43,034 nt of DNA from Alphaproteobacteria bacterium (lineage in GTDB: Bacteria; Pseudomonadota; Alphaproteobacteria; RF32; CAG-239): the NCBI GenBank assembly GCA_017470165.1, contig JAFUEX010000025.1:1-43034 (forward strand), in the 5' to 3' direction. This document shows, piece after piece, positions 24,348 to 31,205 of the stretch (position 1 is its first letter; every line of letters starts with the position of its first letter). A model generated the notes under the pieces. The model did no database searches, was not told the DNA's origin, and worked only from the letters and a program-made list of their open reading frames with translations. The translations under genes were made by a program, and so were the position numbers.

Positions 24348-24376
24348 TTGTTTTTTTTATACTTTTAATGTATAAT
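24348..24376 (+). promoter_or_regulatory. promoter of the CI-like gene (PRM-like)
   Basis: The -35 TTGTTT (24,348) and a perfect -10 TATAAT (24,371) are 17 bp apart, 20 nt upstream of the CI-like ATG. Operator 3 overlaps spacer and -10, so autorepression is likely. Confidence 0.65.
24359..24373. promoter_or_regulatory. operator 3 (ATAC-N7-GTAT)
   Basis: ATACTTTTAATGTAT lies 37 bp from operator 2 and overlaps the -10 of the CI-like promoter. Confidence 0.7.
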
Positions 24377-24395
24377 TTATAACAGAGAGGTTAAA

Positions 24396-24743
24396 ATGGA
24401 AAAGAATCGTTTGCGAGAATTACGAAAATTAAAAAAAGTTACCCAGAGCGAAATAGCTGAGAAACTTGGAGTAAGCCAAGCGCAGGTGGCGAGGATAGAA
24501 GCAGGCATCAACGATATAAATACTGAGCAAATGCGCAAACTTGCCGAGATATTGCAAGTAAAACCTTACGAACTTTTGCCATTAGAAGAACAGCCGGATG
24601 TCTTAAGCGACGAGGAAAAAGAAATTTTACAAATGATCCGAAAATCATCCCACTCAAACAGAGCAAATAATAACAATCCTCCACCGCAAACAGAAGCTAA
24701 AGCGGATATTACAAAACAAACTCAGTCACCGAAAGAAAGATAA
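24396..24743 (+). CDS. CI-like repressor (XRE HTH)
   Basis: This 115-residue protein has an N-terminal XRE helix-turn-helix (KVTQSEIAEKLGVSQAQVAR, then IEAGINDINTEQMRKLAEIL) and a Gln/Asn/Pro/Lys-rich tail. It lacks the S24 peptidase-like half of larger repressors, so RecA-driven self-cleavage is unlikely. Release from lysogeny may need an antirepressor, and a decayed BRO-type gene lies nearby. It transcribes away from the operators together with the membrane and lipoprotein genes behind it. Confidence 0.82.
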   Translation: MEKNRLRELRKLKKVTQSEIAEKLGVSQAQVARIEAGINDINTEQMRKLAEILQVKPYELLPLEEQPDVLSDEEKEILQMIRKSSHSNRANNNNPPPQTEAKADITKQTQSPKER

Positions 24744-24746
24744 TTT

Positions 24747-25079
24747 ATGACAACCACTTCTCTTAAATATCTGCCGCATTTAGCTGTTGTATTTTTGCTC
24801 GCCGCGCTGTTTCACTACACAGATTGCAGAAGTTACGATATTTTGTGCATCAACTATCCCTACGGCTTTTATATCTTGTTGCGCTTTGTGGTCTGCGCTT
24901 GTTTTGTTTTAATGGCTTATCGTTTTCATCAACATCCGGTCAAATTTATTATCTCAAACCTGTTTGCCTTAATCTACAACCCGATAATTAAAATTGCTTT
25001 TCCCCTTACGGTTTGGCTTGTTATCAATTTTATCTCAATATTAGTTATTATATTTTTTGAAAGGAAATCTCATGATTGA
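24747..25079 (+). CDS. DUF6804-like multi-spanning membrane protein
   Basis: This 110-residue protein has three hydrophobic helices. The phrase YPYGFYILLRFVVCACFV, the helix FIISNLFALIYNPI and the ending VWLVINFISILVIIFF match the DUF6804 pattern of small membrane proteins. It starts 3 nt after the repressor stop, so it is expected to be co-expressed in the lysogen. Role unknown; exclusion of other phages is possible. Confidence 0.6.
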   Translation: MTTTSLKYLPHLAVVFLLAALFHYTDCRSYDILCINYPYGFYILLRFVVCACFVLMAYRFHQHPVKFIISNLFALIYNPIIKIAFPLTVWLVINFISILVIIFFERKSHD

Positions 25080-25329
25080 AGATAAAGAATTGTGGACAAT
25101 TTGTTTGGGTTTGACAGCATTCATACTTACCATGATAAAAGCTCTTATTATTGCAAGTAATCCGCACCTTAACGGCTCACCGTCAAATTGGAATACCTAT
25201 CAAGCTTCTGAAAAATTTATTATACGCTTTGCTTATGATTTTATCAGTAGTTTCTTTAATATCATGTATTTATTGTTTATTGTTACTCCCATATCGTTAA
25301 TTGTATATTGGGTATGTCGTTTTTTTTAA
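25072..25329 (+). CDS. two-helix membrane protein
   Basis: ATG 25072 has the SD GAAAGGAAA. The start overlaps the previous stop by 8 nt. Residues 7-25 and about 55-85 are hydrophobic, leaving a short loop (NPHLNGSPSNWNTYQASEKF). I do not recognise the family. It is likely lysogen-expressed. Confidence 0.6.
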   Translation: MIEDKELWTICLGLTAFILTMIKALIIASNPHLNGSPSNWNTYQASEKFIIRFAYDFISSFFNIMYLLFIVTPISLIVYWVCRFF

Positions 25330-25350
25330 TTAACTCAAAGGACCGCGATA

Positions 25351-25695
25351 ATGAAAAAATACTTGTTAATAACTTTGCTTTTTCTGTCAGCTTGTACTAC
25401 GCACATGACAGATTTATCAATGATTTCCAACAAAAACATAAATTTGTCTCAAATTAATATTGATCGCGCACCTCAGCGCAAATTAGTTGAGGGAGAAGAC
25501 AGCAAATTTGTATTACTGTTTATTCCGTTTGGATTACCCAAAATAAAAGAAGCTGTTAATGATGCTTTACACAAAGGTGACGGCGATCTGATTATTGATG
25601 CTTCGCTTTACCATAAATGGTGGTGGTTCATTATCGGCGTGGATACTATCCAAATAAAAGGTACTGTTGTAAACACCAGAGGAGATAGACAATGA
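25351..25695 (+). CDS. lipoprotein A of a paralogous pair
   Basis: MKKYLLITLLFLSAC is a signal peptide with lipobox (Cys15). The mature part (about 100 residues) has an IPFGLPKIKEAVNDALHKGDGDL segment ending in WWWFIIGVDTIQIKGTVV. The same plan is seen in the next gene, so the two are tandem paralogs. The mature protein would sit at a membrane surface. Its position behind the repressor fits surface modification or superinfection exclusion. Confidence 0.7.
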   Translation: MKKYLLITLLFLSACTTHMTDLSMISNKNINLSQINIDRAPQRKLVEGEDSKFVLLFIPFGLPKIKEAVNDALHKGDGDLIIDASLYHKWWWFIIGVDTIQIKGTVVNTRGDRQ

Positions 25696-26042
25696 AAAAT
25701 ATTTTAACCCTGTTTACTGTTTTCGCCTTATCTGCCTGCAGTGTCAGCCATGGCAATTTTACCGTCTTATCCAATCGATTGGTCGATGTTAAAAATTTTG
25801 ATGTTGATACCGACAAAAAAATGAATAATGTTACCGGTAGAGATATTTCGCATATCATTGTCTTTGTTCCCACCAAAGCCAACCCCAACTTAAATGATGC
25901 CCTAAATGACGTCTTTCGCAATTCTGATGCAGACCTTATGACCGATGTCGAGGTCACAAGTTGGAGGTGGTATATTCCTTATATTTATGGTCAAGCCGGA
26001 TGGACTGTTCAAGGTGATGCCTTAAAAACTCGTAAAAATTAA
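25692..26042 (+). CDS. lipoprotein B of a paralogous pair
   Basis: This 116-residue protein has a signal peptide with lipobox FALSAC (Cys16). Residues 17-116 share the layout of lipoprotein A (VSHGNFTVLSNRLVDVKNFD versus TDLSMISNKNINLSQIN, then NDALNDVFRNSDADLMTDVE). It overlaps lipoprotein A by 4 nt and is the last gene before the terminator, so the pair is co-translated. Confidence 0.7.
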   Translation: MKNILTLFTVFALSACSVSHGNFTVLSNRLVDVKNFDVDTDKKMNNVTGRDISHIIVFVPTKANPNLNDALNDVFRNSDADLMTDVEVTSWRWYIPYIYGQAGWTVQGDALKTRKN

Positions 26043-26063
26043 ACATCCATAAGCGCCTAAAAA

Positions 26064-26092
26064 GCAAAGGGGCTTTTTTCAAGCCCCTTTGC
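26064..26092. terminator. strong bidirectional terminator hairpin
   Basis: GCAAAGGGGCTT pairs with AAGCCCCTTTGC around TTTTC, 12 perfect base pairs. On the minus strand a run of five T follows; on the plus strand CTTTAAG follows. It ends the lipoprotein transcript and, facing the other way, the BRO-like pseudogene. Confidence 0.85.
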
Positions 26093-26094
26093 CT

Positions 26095-26661
26095 TTAAGC
26101 CGCTAGTTTTTTAATATCTTTCAGCTTATCTTTTAACCGGTTATTCTCATCAATCAGTTGTTTGTATTTATCCTCCATCATATATTTAACTTTCGTTTTC
26201 ATTAGCAAAGCCACCAGTTGCAAACAGTTGTCATATAGAAAACCGTCACGCTCTGCCGCTTGCGCAATCTCTTTATGTATCCAACCTCGCATACTTGCTT
26301 CTACCATCGTTCGAATATCAGGGGTAGAATTTCCGTTTTCTTCAAACTGTAACTTCCTGTTTTACGCAAACTCGGTAATACTTCCTCATAAACCCACGTC
26401 ACAAACTCCGCAGCTTTAGGTTTGTTTGAGCGAAACACCAACCGATAAATTCGGTTCGTTGATAAATATAACTTCTTACTGACCGCCTTTTGTAAGGGTG
26501 TACGTTTTACGTACCCCCTTTTCATCTAGGCGCATTTTCGTTGTTTTTGCCTTTAATTCCAATCCGTTCATACAATCGGCTAAACAAAACCATGGCTCAC
26601 CGTTGATAACTTGCGTTCTTACTTGATTTTGCTTAAAATTAAATATGGTAATATTATTCAT
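26095..26661 (-). pseudogene. decayed BRO-type antirepressor
   Basis: Conceptual joining of three frames gives one BRO/antirepressor-type product. The N-terminal part is VINGEPWFCLADCMNGLEL with LDEKGVRKTYTLTKGGQ, then RLVFRSNKPKAAEFVTWVYE, then a helical C-terminal part (SMRGWIHKEIAQAAERDGFL). Frame 1 meets an in-frame TAA right after KGGQ and continues with EVIFINEPNL, then loses frame by a 2-nt change. A second single-base loss follows near KTGSYSLKK. One stop and two shifts argue for loss of function. An intact copy would inactivate the repressor. Confidence 0.75.
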
Positions 26662-26969
26662 TCTAATGCTCCTGTTTGAATAAATAGGCGTTGTGGATGT
26701 TCAAACAGCGGCATTAGACGCTTGCACTTATTCTTTTATATTCGTGCCATCCACAACATAATTTAAAACAAAAAATACCGAATCTTTCGGGCGGTAATCC
26801 GCTAATGCACAGGGGTTTGAATCCCTTACAGTGTAAACAATAATACAAATATATCAAAAGTCAATCAAATTATTGTCGATTGACCTCGCTTTTTAAGACA
26901 GTTTTTCTTTTTTTTGTGGATATTTTTTTCTTCTTTTATCCTTTGTTTTGTCTTGTTTTTATAAAAATT

Positions 26970-26984
26970 ATACGAATTTCGCAT
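26970..26984. promoter_or_regulatory. degenerate operator (ATAC-N7-GCAT)
   Basis: Three of four bases of the second half-site match. It lies 32 bp from the next operator, the same distance as between the switch operators. Weak secondary binding site is inferred. Confidence 0.4.
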
Positions 26985-26992
26985 TTTTTTAT

Positions 26993-27021
26993 TTGACATT
27001 TATACTTTTTGCGTATATAGG
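26993..27021 (+). promoter_or_regulatory. early rightward operon promoter with operator 4
   Basis: TTGACA at 26,993 is a perfect -35. The -10 is TATATA or TATAGG (15-17 bp spacer). The operator ATACTTTTTGCGTAT (27,002-27,016) covers the spacer and -10, so the CI-like repressor should silence the whole 27-33 kb operon in the lysogen. Confidence 0.6.
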
Positions 27022-27059
27022 TTATTTTCGTAACCACAAATTTTAAGGAGTTATGAAAA

Positions 27060-27251
27060 ATGAAACCAACAACTATTATCACCGGTTACCATTCAATGTA
27101 CCGCCGTCAATCTTACGCCGACAAAATCAAATCTTGGGGCTTGTCACCGGCAAACAAATTTGAGCAGTCTCTCGGCATTGCCGCCATCGCCTTTGGCGCG
27201 GTTATCGGCTTAGAATTGGCGATTGTCGAAATTATAATGGTGTCGCTATGA
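27060..27251 (+). CDS. small early membrane protein
   Basis: This 63-residue protein begins with a basic segment (MKPTTIITGYHSMYRRQSY) and ends with one membrane helix (LGIAAIAFGAVIGLELAIVE). ATG 27060 has AAGGAG about 9 nt upstream. A competing ATG at 27053 in another frame sits too close to the SD. Its stop overlaps the next start (ATGA). Function unknown. Confidence 0.55.
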   Translation: MKPTTIITGYHSMYRRQSYADKIKSWGLSPANKFEQSLGIAAIAFGAVIGLELAIVEIIMVSL

Positions 27252-27478
27252 CTGTTTTAAGTTTAACCAAATTATATCAGCGCGGCACCTTGCCATCCGG
27301 ATGGTATGATTTCCGGCTTGGTGTCAAACAGCGCGGCTTTTTTATCAACAAAGCAGATGCCATGAAGAAAAGCGGTCTTACATCCTCTCCGCAATATATT
27401 CAAGCAGACACCGGCACCTTGTTTATGGGCAAATTATCAAAATTGACTGTTTTACGAGAGGTTACTTTTCATGAATAA
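27248..27478 (+). CDS. small early phage protein
   Basis: This 76-residue basic protein (MTVLSLTKLYQRGTLPSGWY, then GVKQRGFFINKADAMKKSGL) has no membrane segment and no recognised family. Overlaps its neighbours by 4 and 8 nt. Confidence 0.5.
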   Translation: MTVLSLTKLYQRGTLPSGWYDFRLGVKQRGFFINKADAMKKSGLTSSPQYIQADTGTLFMGKLSKLTVLREVTFHE

Positions 27479-27671
27479 AATTACTTTAGATGAACAAATC
27501 CGCTGTGTTCAGCGCGAAATAACTTACCGCGAATATGTTTATCCCAACCTTTGCGCCCGCGGCAAAATGACTGTCGGCACCAAAGAAAAAGAAATTGCCA
27601 CCATGCAGGCGGTACTGGCAACCTTAAAAAATGTCAAGTATGACGAGGATGCCAAACCTTTTGACTTTTAA
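27471..27671 (+). CDS. small early phage protein
   Basis: This 66-residue hydrophilic protein (MNKITLDEQIRCVQREITYR) is probably helical. No family recognised. It overlaps the previous gene by 8 nt and is followed by a 112-nt gap containing GCCGGCA/TGCCGGC arms about 60 bp apart, which may be an RNA structure. Confidence 0.5.
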   Translation: MNKITLDEQIRCVQREITYREYVYPNLCARGKMTVGTKEKEIATMQAVLATLKNVKYDEDAKPFDF

Positions 27672-27783
27672 CTCATCCACGCCGGCAAGCGTTTTTTAAC
27701 ACTAATTCTCAATTATAAGTTTCTAAAAATTATTATCCCCCTCCGCTGCCGGCACCTCTTTTCAATTTTAAGGATAAAAAATC

Positions 27784-28143
27784 ATGAAAATAACTACTCT
27801 TTACGAATTAGAGCAATTTTACCGTCATGCCAAAGATATTTTAAGCAATCATAACTCTCTTTACCTTATCTCTTATGAGATAGAAGAAAACAACAACCGT
27901 TCAATTGAACAAAATGAGTGCTATTGGGCTTTTAATTCCAAATTAGCCGAGTTTTTCAATCTCTCAGGCATTACATTCGGCTATCACAAATTGCCCTACA
28001 CCAAAGAGCGCGTGCACCGCATCAACAAATCTTTGTTTGATGTCGCCACCACTCGCGATATGTCCGCACAAGATTTCAGCGCCTATATGGACCAACTTAA
28101 TATCTTTTGGTCTGAGCGCACCAAAGGTTTTTTCAACTTTTAA
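27784..28143 (+). CDS. NinB-like recombination-associated protein
   Basis: This 119-residue protein contains NRSIEQNECYWAFNSKLAEF near 38, the R-S-x-x-Q-N...W signature of NinB/YbcN-type phage proteins. The later DMSAQDFSAYMDQLNIFWSE matches the M-S...F...M-D-x-I/L region. NinB-family proteins bind single-stranded DNA in phage recombination. The resemblance is by pattern only. It precedes the ParB-like gene by 16 nt. Confidence 0.5.
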   Translation: MKITTLYELEQFYRHAKDILSNHNSLYLISYEIEENNNRSIEQNECYWAFNSKLAEFFNLSGITFGYHKLPYTKERVHRINKSLFDVATTRDMSAQDFSAYMDQLNIFWSERTKGFFNF

Positions 28144-28159
28144 TAAAGGATAAGCTAAT

Positions 28160-28954
28160 ATGGAAAATGAAAATAAATACGGTCTTATACCAGACATGGA
28201 TTGGATTGCCATCGATAAGTTGGTGATTGACCTGTCATATCAACGTGATACATCATCCCGCCGTTCTCAAGCCAACATCGCTAAAATTGTTAAAAACTTT
28301 TCTTGGGCTAAGCTGACACCGCTCACGGTTGGGGTGTTAGACAATGGCACTTACGCGGTTATTGATGGTTCCCACCGCGTAAGTGCCGTCAAACAGCTCG
28401 GTGATATTGATAAGCTCCCTTGTTGGATTGTTCCCAACCTGACCACCGCCAGTCAAGCTGACAGCTTTCTTGGTATCAACAAAATGCGCAATCCGGTTAA
28501 TACATGGTCAATATTCAAAGCCAAACTTGCCCGCGGCGACAAAAGAGCCGTTGACATAGAAGCCTTTTTAAATGCCTGTAATATCGAAGTTCCTTATAAC
28601 GGCTATTGTTCCAAACCCAACCATACTTTAGCTATTGCCGCAATAGCCGATCATTTGGCACGACATAATGATATTTACTTAAAAGAGGCTTTTGCCCTTA
28701 TCTTAAAAGCATGGCCCAACAAAACAGCACAATTAAAAAAAGATATTCTTAATACTTTAGTTACTTTCAAAATCAGAAACGGGGCTAAAGCTAAGGATGG
28801 CGAGATTGTCAAAACTCTTGCATCTTTCGATAACGCCAACCAAATCACCGCCAAGGCTAAGGAATTAAAAGCCCTCGACAGCTCACTTTCCGCATCTATG
28901 GCGCATTACAAGGTGTTTTTAAGCAGGCTAAAGGACGTCCACAATGGAAAATAA
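28160..28954 (+). CDS. ParB/sulfiredoxin-fold phage protein (DUF6551-like)
   Basis: This 264-residue protein has an N-terminal ParB-like core: IDKLVIDLSYQRDTSSRRSQ, then VIDGSHRVSAVKQLGDIDKL, the D-G-x-H-R motif of the ParB nuclease/CTPase-type fold. The C-terminal half (IEAFLNACNIEVPYNGYCSK and onward) matches phage DUF6551 proteins rather than chromosomal ParB. No HTH for DNA binding is obvious. It may act in phage DNA processing or host takeover. Overlaps the next gene by 11 nt. Confidence 0.65.
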   Translation: MENENKYGLIPDMDWIAIDKLVIDLSYQRDTSSRRSQANIAKIVKNFSWAKLTPLTVGVLDNGTYAVIDGSHRVSAVKQLGDIDKLPCWIVPNLTTASQADSFLGINKMRNPVNTWSIFKAKLARGDKRAVDIEAFLNACNIEVPYNGYCSKPNHTLAIAAIADHLARHNDIYLKEAFALILKAWPNKTAQLKKDILNTLVTFKIRNGAKAKDGEIVKTLASFDNANQITAKAKELKALDSSLSASMAHYKVFLSRLKDVHNGK

Positions 28955-29192
28955 AGAAGTAAACGGTATTTTAGCGTTCCAATATGAACGGGCAGTCGGC
29001 TTAGTGATAAAACTAACCCATATTGTCGAGACTAATAATTTACCTTTTTGTGCGGATACCATCTCAGAAGCTAACAAATTCATTAAAGAGAGTGATGCTT
29101 TTTACCGTCAAGCTATTGAGGGTTTTAAGCAAGCGCCGCAGCAACATCGCCTTAATGCGGTCAATATCCCGCAAGATGACTATTTTGTATAA
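28944..29192 (+). CDS. small early helical protein
   Basis: This 82-residue helical protein (LAFQYERAVGLVIKLTHIVE, then FYRQAIEGFKQAPQQHRLNA) has no recognised family. The start overlaps the ParB-like stop by 11 nt. Confidence 0.5.
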   Translation: MENKEVNGILAFQYERAVGLVIKLTHIVETNNLPFCADTISEANKFIKESDAFYRQAIEGFKQAPQQHRLNAVNIPQDDYFV

Positions 29193-29225
29193 ACTTTTTT
29201 CGGAACGATTAAGGAGACAATTAAA

Positions 29226-29531
29226 ATGAACAACACACCAGATTATAACGATAACCTAGCCTTTGAACCAAAACTGACTTGGAGAGATTTGAAAGAATTT
29301 GCAAAACAATATACCTTCTATTATCCACACGTTACAAGAGATGATTTTTTTATAGGCTTACTGCTTTTTAGGAGTAACGGCGAAATAAGAGCAAACGGCG
29401 TTGTTATTGCCGAAAACCGCTCTTATGAACAAATGAAAAACATAATTGACACGCTATGGGGGGGGGTAGAGATGATAGAGAGCCAAGATGAACTTTTAAC
29501 TAAAATTAACGAGGTGCTGAGAGATGAGTAA
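29226..29531 (+). CDS. early phage protein of unknown function
   Basis: This 101-residue protein (LTWRDLKEFAKQYTFYYPHV, then YEQMKNIIDTLWGGVEMIES) is acidic and without membrane segments. AGGAGA lies 9 nt before the ATG. A run of seven G lies inside the gene (29,460-29,466), a possible slippage site. Overlaps the next gene by 8 nt. Confidence 0.5.
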   Translation: MNNTPDYNDNLAFEPKLTWRDLKEFAKQYTFYYPHVTRDDFFIGLLLFRSNGEIRANGVVIAENRSYEQMKNIIDTLWGGVEMIESQDELLTKINEVLRDE

Positions 29532-29721
29532 CATAGAGCGAGTTTATGAGGGACAAAGCGAGTTTAGGAGGGCGAAAAAAGAACACAAATGCGACTGTTG
29601 CGGTTGTACAATAAGAAAAGGTGATTGGTATATAAAAGTTGTCCAATTTCACCCAAAGTTTCAGATATTAAAAAGTTGTCAATGTTGCCACAGAACAGCA
29701 ATAAGAATTTGGGGAGACTAA
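29524..29721 (+). CDS. small zinc-ribbon protein
   Basis: This 65-residue protein has a Cys-rich core (HKCDCCGCTIRKGDWYIKVV) and a second cluster (SCQCCHRTAI), the pairs of a zinc ribbon. It would bind nucleic acid or protein. It overlaps the gene before it by 8 nt and leaves 2 nt to the next. Confidence 0.6.
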   Translation: MSNIERVYEGQSEFRRAKKEHKCDCCGCTIRKGDWYIKVVQFHPKFQILKSCQCCHRTAIRIWGD

Positions 29722-29723
29722 AT

Positions 29724-29837
29724 ATGACAGATACACAAGAAATAAACGAGGTGCTGAAACGTTCTAGAGATATATTAGAAGATGAGGGAAATTACGCGAT
29801 AGTGCAAGAAATCAACCAAGTATTAGGAGAAGACTGA
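29724..29837 (+). CDS. 37-residue acidic protein
   Basis: ATG 29724 with GGGGAG about 8 nt upstream opens a short frame (TDTQEINEVLKRSRDILEDE, ending EINQVLGED). Its stop overlaps the next start as TGATG. The phrase EINEVL also occurs as KINEVLRDE at the end of the 29,226 gene. Function unknown. Confidence 0.5.
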   Translation: MTDTQEINEVLKRSRDILEDEGNYAIVQEINQVLGED

Positions 29838-30079
29838 TGATTAAAGTAGGACAAATTTTTATGACTGGCGACGGCATTACTAAATATACTATAACATATG
29901 TTTTGCCAAGAAGAAACTCAACCGACGAAACAATATGTCAAGCAATTTGTAATGATGGATTTCTTTTTGAAAATTTAAAAGAAGAGGACATTTTAGGCGA
30001 CTACCTCATCGCCGAATATCCAACTTGGCAAGAGGCAGTTAATTCAAAGGAGTTTAGAGATGAATATGCAACCAAATGA
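29837..30079 (+). CDS. early phage protein, paralog A
   Basis: This 80-residue protein (MIKVGQIFMTGDGITKYTIT) ends with DYLIAEYPTWQEAVNSKEFR, a segment repeated at the end of the 30,202 gene. N-terminal MIK-x-GQI is also shared. So the two are duplicates of one small domain. Function unknown. Confidence 0.55.
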   Translation: MIKVGQIFMTGDGITKYTITYVLPRRNSTDETICQAICNDGFLFENLKEEDILGDYLIAEYPTWQEAVNSKEFRDEYATK

Positions 30080-30209
30080 ACTTGTAAAAATATTTAGCGT
30101 TATGCTTTTATTTTTATCGATATTCGTTGTTTTAAGCGGCAATGATTTAGGTGGAACAAACTGTCTGCTTTTGGCTATATATTTTTTGGAGGCAAGCAAA
30201 AATGATTAA
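30060..30209 (+). CDS. 49-residue two-helix membrane protein
   Basis: ATG 30060 with AAGGAG upstream opens a short frame with two hydrophobic stretches (IFSVMLLFLSIFVVLSG and TNCLLLAIYFL). It overlaps its neighbours by 20 and 8 nt. Function unknown. Confidence 0.45.
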   Translation: MNMQPNELVKIFSVMLLFLSIFVVLSGNDLGGTNCLLLAIYFLEASKND

Positions 30210-30435
30210 GGCAGGACAGATATATCAAGAGAATAGTTGGCTTTATGCTGTCACACACATTGAAAGCAGTATGTTTCCTAACATGGATAGAGTTTTTTTA
30301 ATATTGCGCAACGGCTCAATGATGACAGAAGGTGTTGATGTTTTCAAACATGAAGTTGTCCAAGGCGTTGTCAAACTTATTGCCGAATATCCCACTTGGC
30401 AAGAGGCGGTTAATAGCAAGGAGTTTAGAGAATGA
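30202..30435 (+). CDS. early phage protein, paralog B
   Basis: I use ATG 30202 (GGAGG 10 nt upstream). The 77-residue protein begins MIKAGQIYQENSWLYAVTHI and ends LIAEYPTWQEAVNSKEFRE, nearly identical in its last 18 residues to paralog A. The SD of the next gene (AAGGAG) is inside the codons for KEF, so duplication copied coding and translation signals together. Confidence 0.55.
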   Translation: MIKAGQIYQENSWLYAVTHIESSMFPNMDRVFLILRNGSMMTEGVDVFKHEVVQGVVKLIAEYPTWQEAVNSKEFRE

Positions 30436-30638
30436 TTAAAAAAAGCGAATTAACATTTGAAGAAGTGCTTCCTTATGCAAAGCAAGGTTACAAGATACGC
30501 CGTAAGATTTGGGGAAAAGCATATATTGAGATGTACAAATACACAGATTTTACTGCCGAATTTAGAACAATGTTTGGTAATCCTGTTAGATTAAGCTCTG
30601 CTCTTTTTGAAAATGATTGGGAGATAATCGATGATTAA
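30432..30638 (+). CDS. Tad2/DUF2829-like protein, possible anti-Thoeris
   Basis: This 68-residue protein reads LTFEEVLPYAKQGYKIRRKI near the N-terminus and ends LSSALFENDWEIIDD. DUF2829/Tad2 proteins have the pattern F-x-E-A-L...G-x-K-x-R-R-x-x-W...L...DW and sequester the Thoeris signal molecule. The two ends match, while the middle is short. Identification is by pattern only. It lies in a block of small early genes where anti-defence proteins are common. Confidence 0.5.
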   Translation: MIKKSELTFEEVLPYAKQGYKIRRKIWGKAYIEMYKYTDFTAEFRTMFGNPVRLSSALFENDWEIIDD

Positions 30639-30861
30639 AATAGAACAGTTAATACCTTTGCTGAAAAAAGGCTGGGTTGCAATGGATAGCAATGGGGCTT
30701 GGTTATACTTTTTTTCTAAACCCGTAAAAGACAAAAAAACAAGACAATGGGGTTTTCACAAGCACGGCATTCACAAACTTGAAGTTTTATCAGTTGCTTT
30801 TGACATCGCCCCTGCTGATGATTGGACTAAATCTTTGATAAAGGTAAAAGGCAATGACTGA
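30631..30861 (+). CDS. Tad2-like second protein
   Basis: This 76-residue protein has LIPLLKKGWVAMDSNGAWLY then DIAPADDWTKSLIKV. The G-W...W...D-W pattern resembles the same small fold as the preceding gene. It overlaps that gene by 8 nt and shares the LLKKG/AKQG-x-x-(R/A) region. Role unknown; a paralog is plausible. Confidence 0.4.
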   Translation: MIKIEQLIPLLKKGWVAMDSNGAWLYFFSKPVKDKKTRQWGFHKHGIHKLEVLSVAFDIAPADDWTKSLIKVKGND

Positions 30862-30924
30862 ATTACCCTTAATAGGAATAGTATTGTTTTGATTGGATTG
30901 ATGTTTTTGCTGTTTAGATTGTGA
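30854..30924 (+). pseudogene. small hydrophobic peptide gene with frameshift
   Basis: ATG 30854 reads TELPLIGIVLF, then stops at 30,892. Adding one base in the T run there continues the frame as a clean membrane helix (IGLMFLLFRL) to a TGA at 30,922. So this was probably a single-helix peptide of about 23 residues, broken by one lost base, or a sequencing slip in the T run. Confidence 0.35.
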
Positions 30925-30932
30925 GGTTAGAG

Positions 30933-31205
30933 ATGGAAGAAGTTAAAAGTATGGACGACCTAAACCACCAAGGCAGAGATAGTGAGGTATTATTAAAGGT
31001 TATTTCCAAATTGGAAACAACCACTAAACAACTGGCGATTGCGGTTGAGTGTTTAGGTTTGATTGATAAAAGAAAATGCCACATGGCAAACTGTCTTAAA
31101 AATTGTCCGTTGAAAAGATATTATAAAAATAATCAAGGTTGTGCGACCTGTCTTAATAATGCTTGCCACATTGCACTTCAACAAATTAAGGAGCTGGAAA
31201 AATGA
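30933..31205 (+). CDS. cysteine-rich early protein
   Basis: This 90-residue protein starts at ATG 30933 (GAGG 6 nt upstream; the GTG further upstream is less likely). It has a Cys cluster: KRKCHMANCLKNCPLKRYY and QGCATCLNNACH, seven cysteines in 31 residues, suggesting a zinc or metal site. The stop overlaps the next start (ATGA). No family recognised. Confidence 0.5.
   Translation: MEEVKSMDDLNHQGRDSEVLLKVISKLETTTKQLAIAVECLGLIDKRKCHMANCLKNCPLKRYYKNNQGCATCLNNACHIALQQIKELEK

Larger units (their letters stand above)
26662..27059. other. gene-poor regulatory stretch with nested inverted repeats
   Basis: AATGC-N3-TGTTTGAA is mirrored by TTCAAACA-N3-GCATT, and GTTGTGGATG (26,691) by CATCCACAAC (26,742). 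Further on are CCGAA/TTCGG and GCGG/CCGC hairpins and a T-arm-like AGGGG-TTTGAAT-CCCTT at about 26,813-26,829. An SD-like AAGGAG precedes the first early gene. The promoter is given separately. No coding frame with an SD was found except the 27,060 gene. Confidence 0.5.

Noticed and set aside
27053-27163. Alternative start at 27,053 in another frame
   Set aside because: The SD would be only 2 nt away and the frame is short. The 27,060 start overlaps properly with the next gene.
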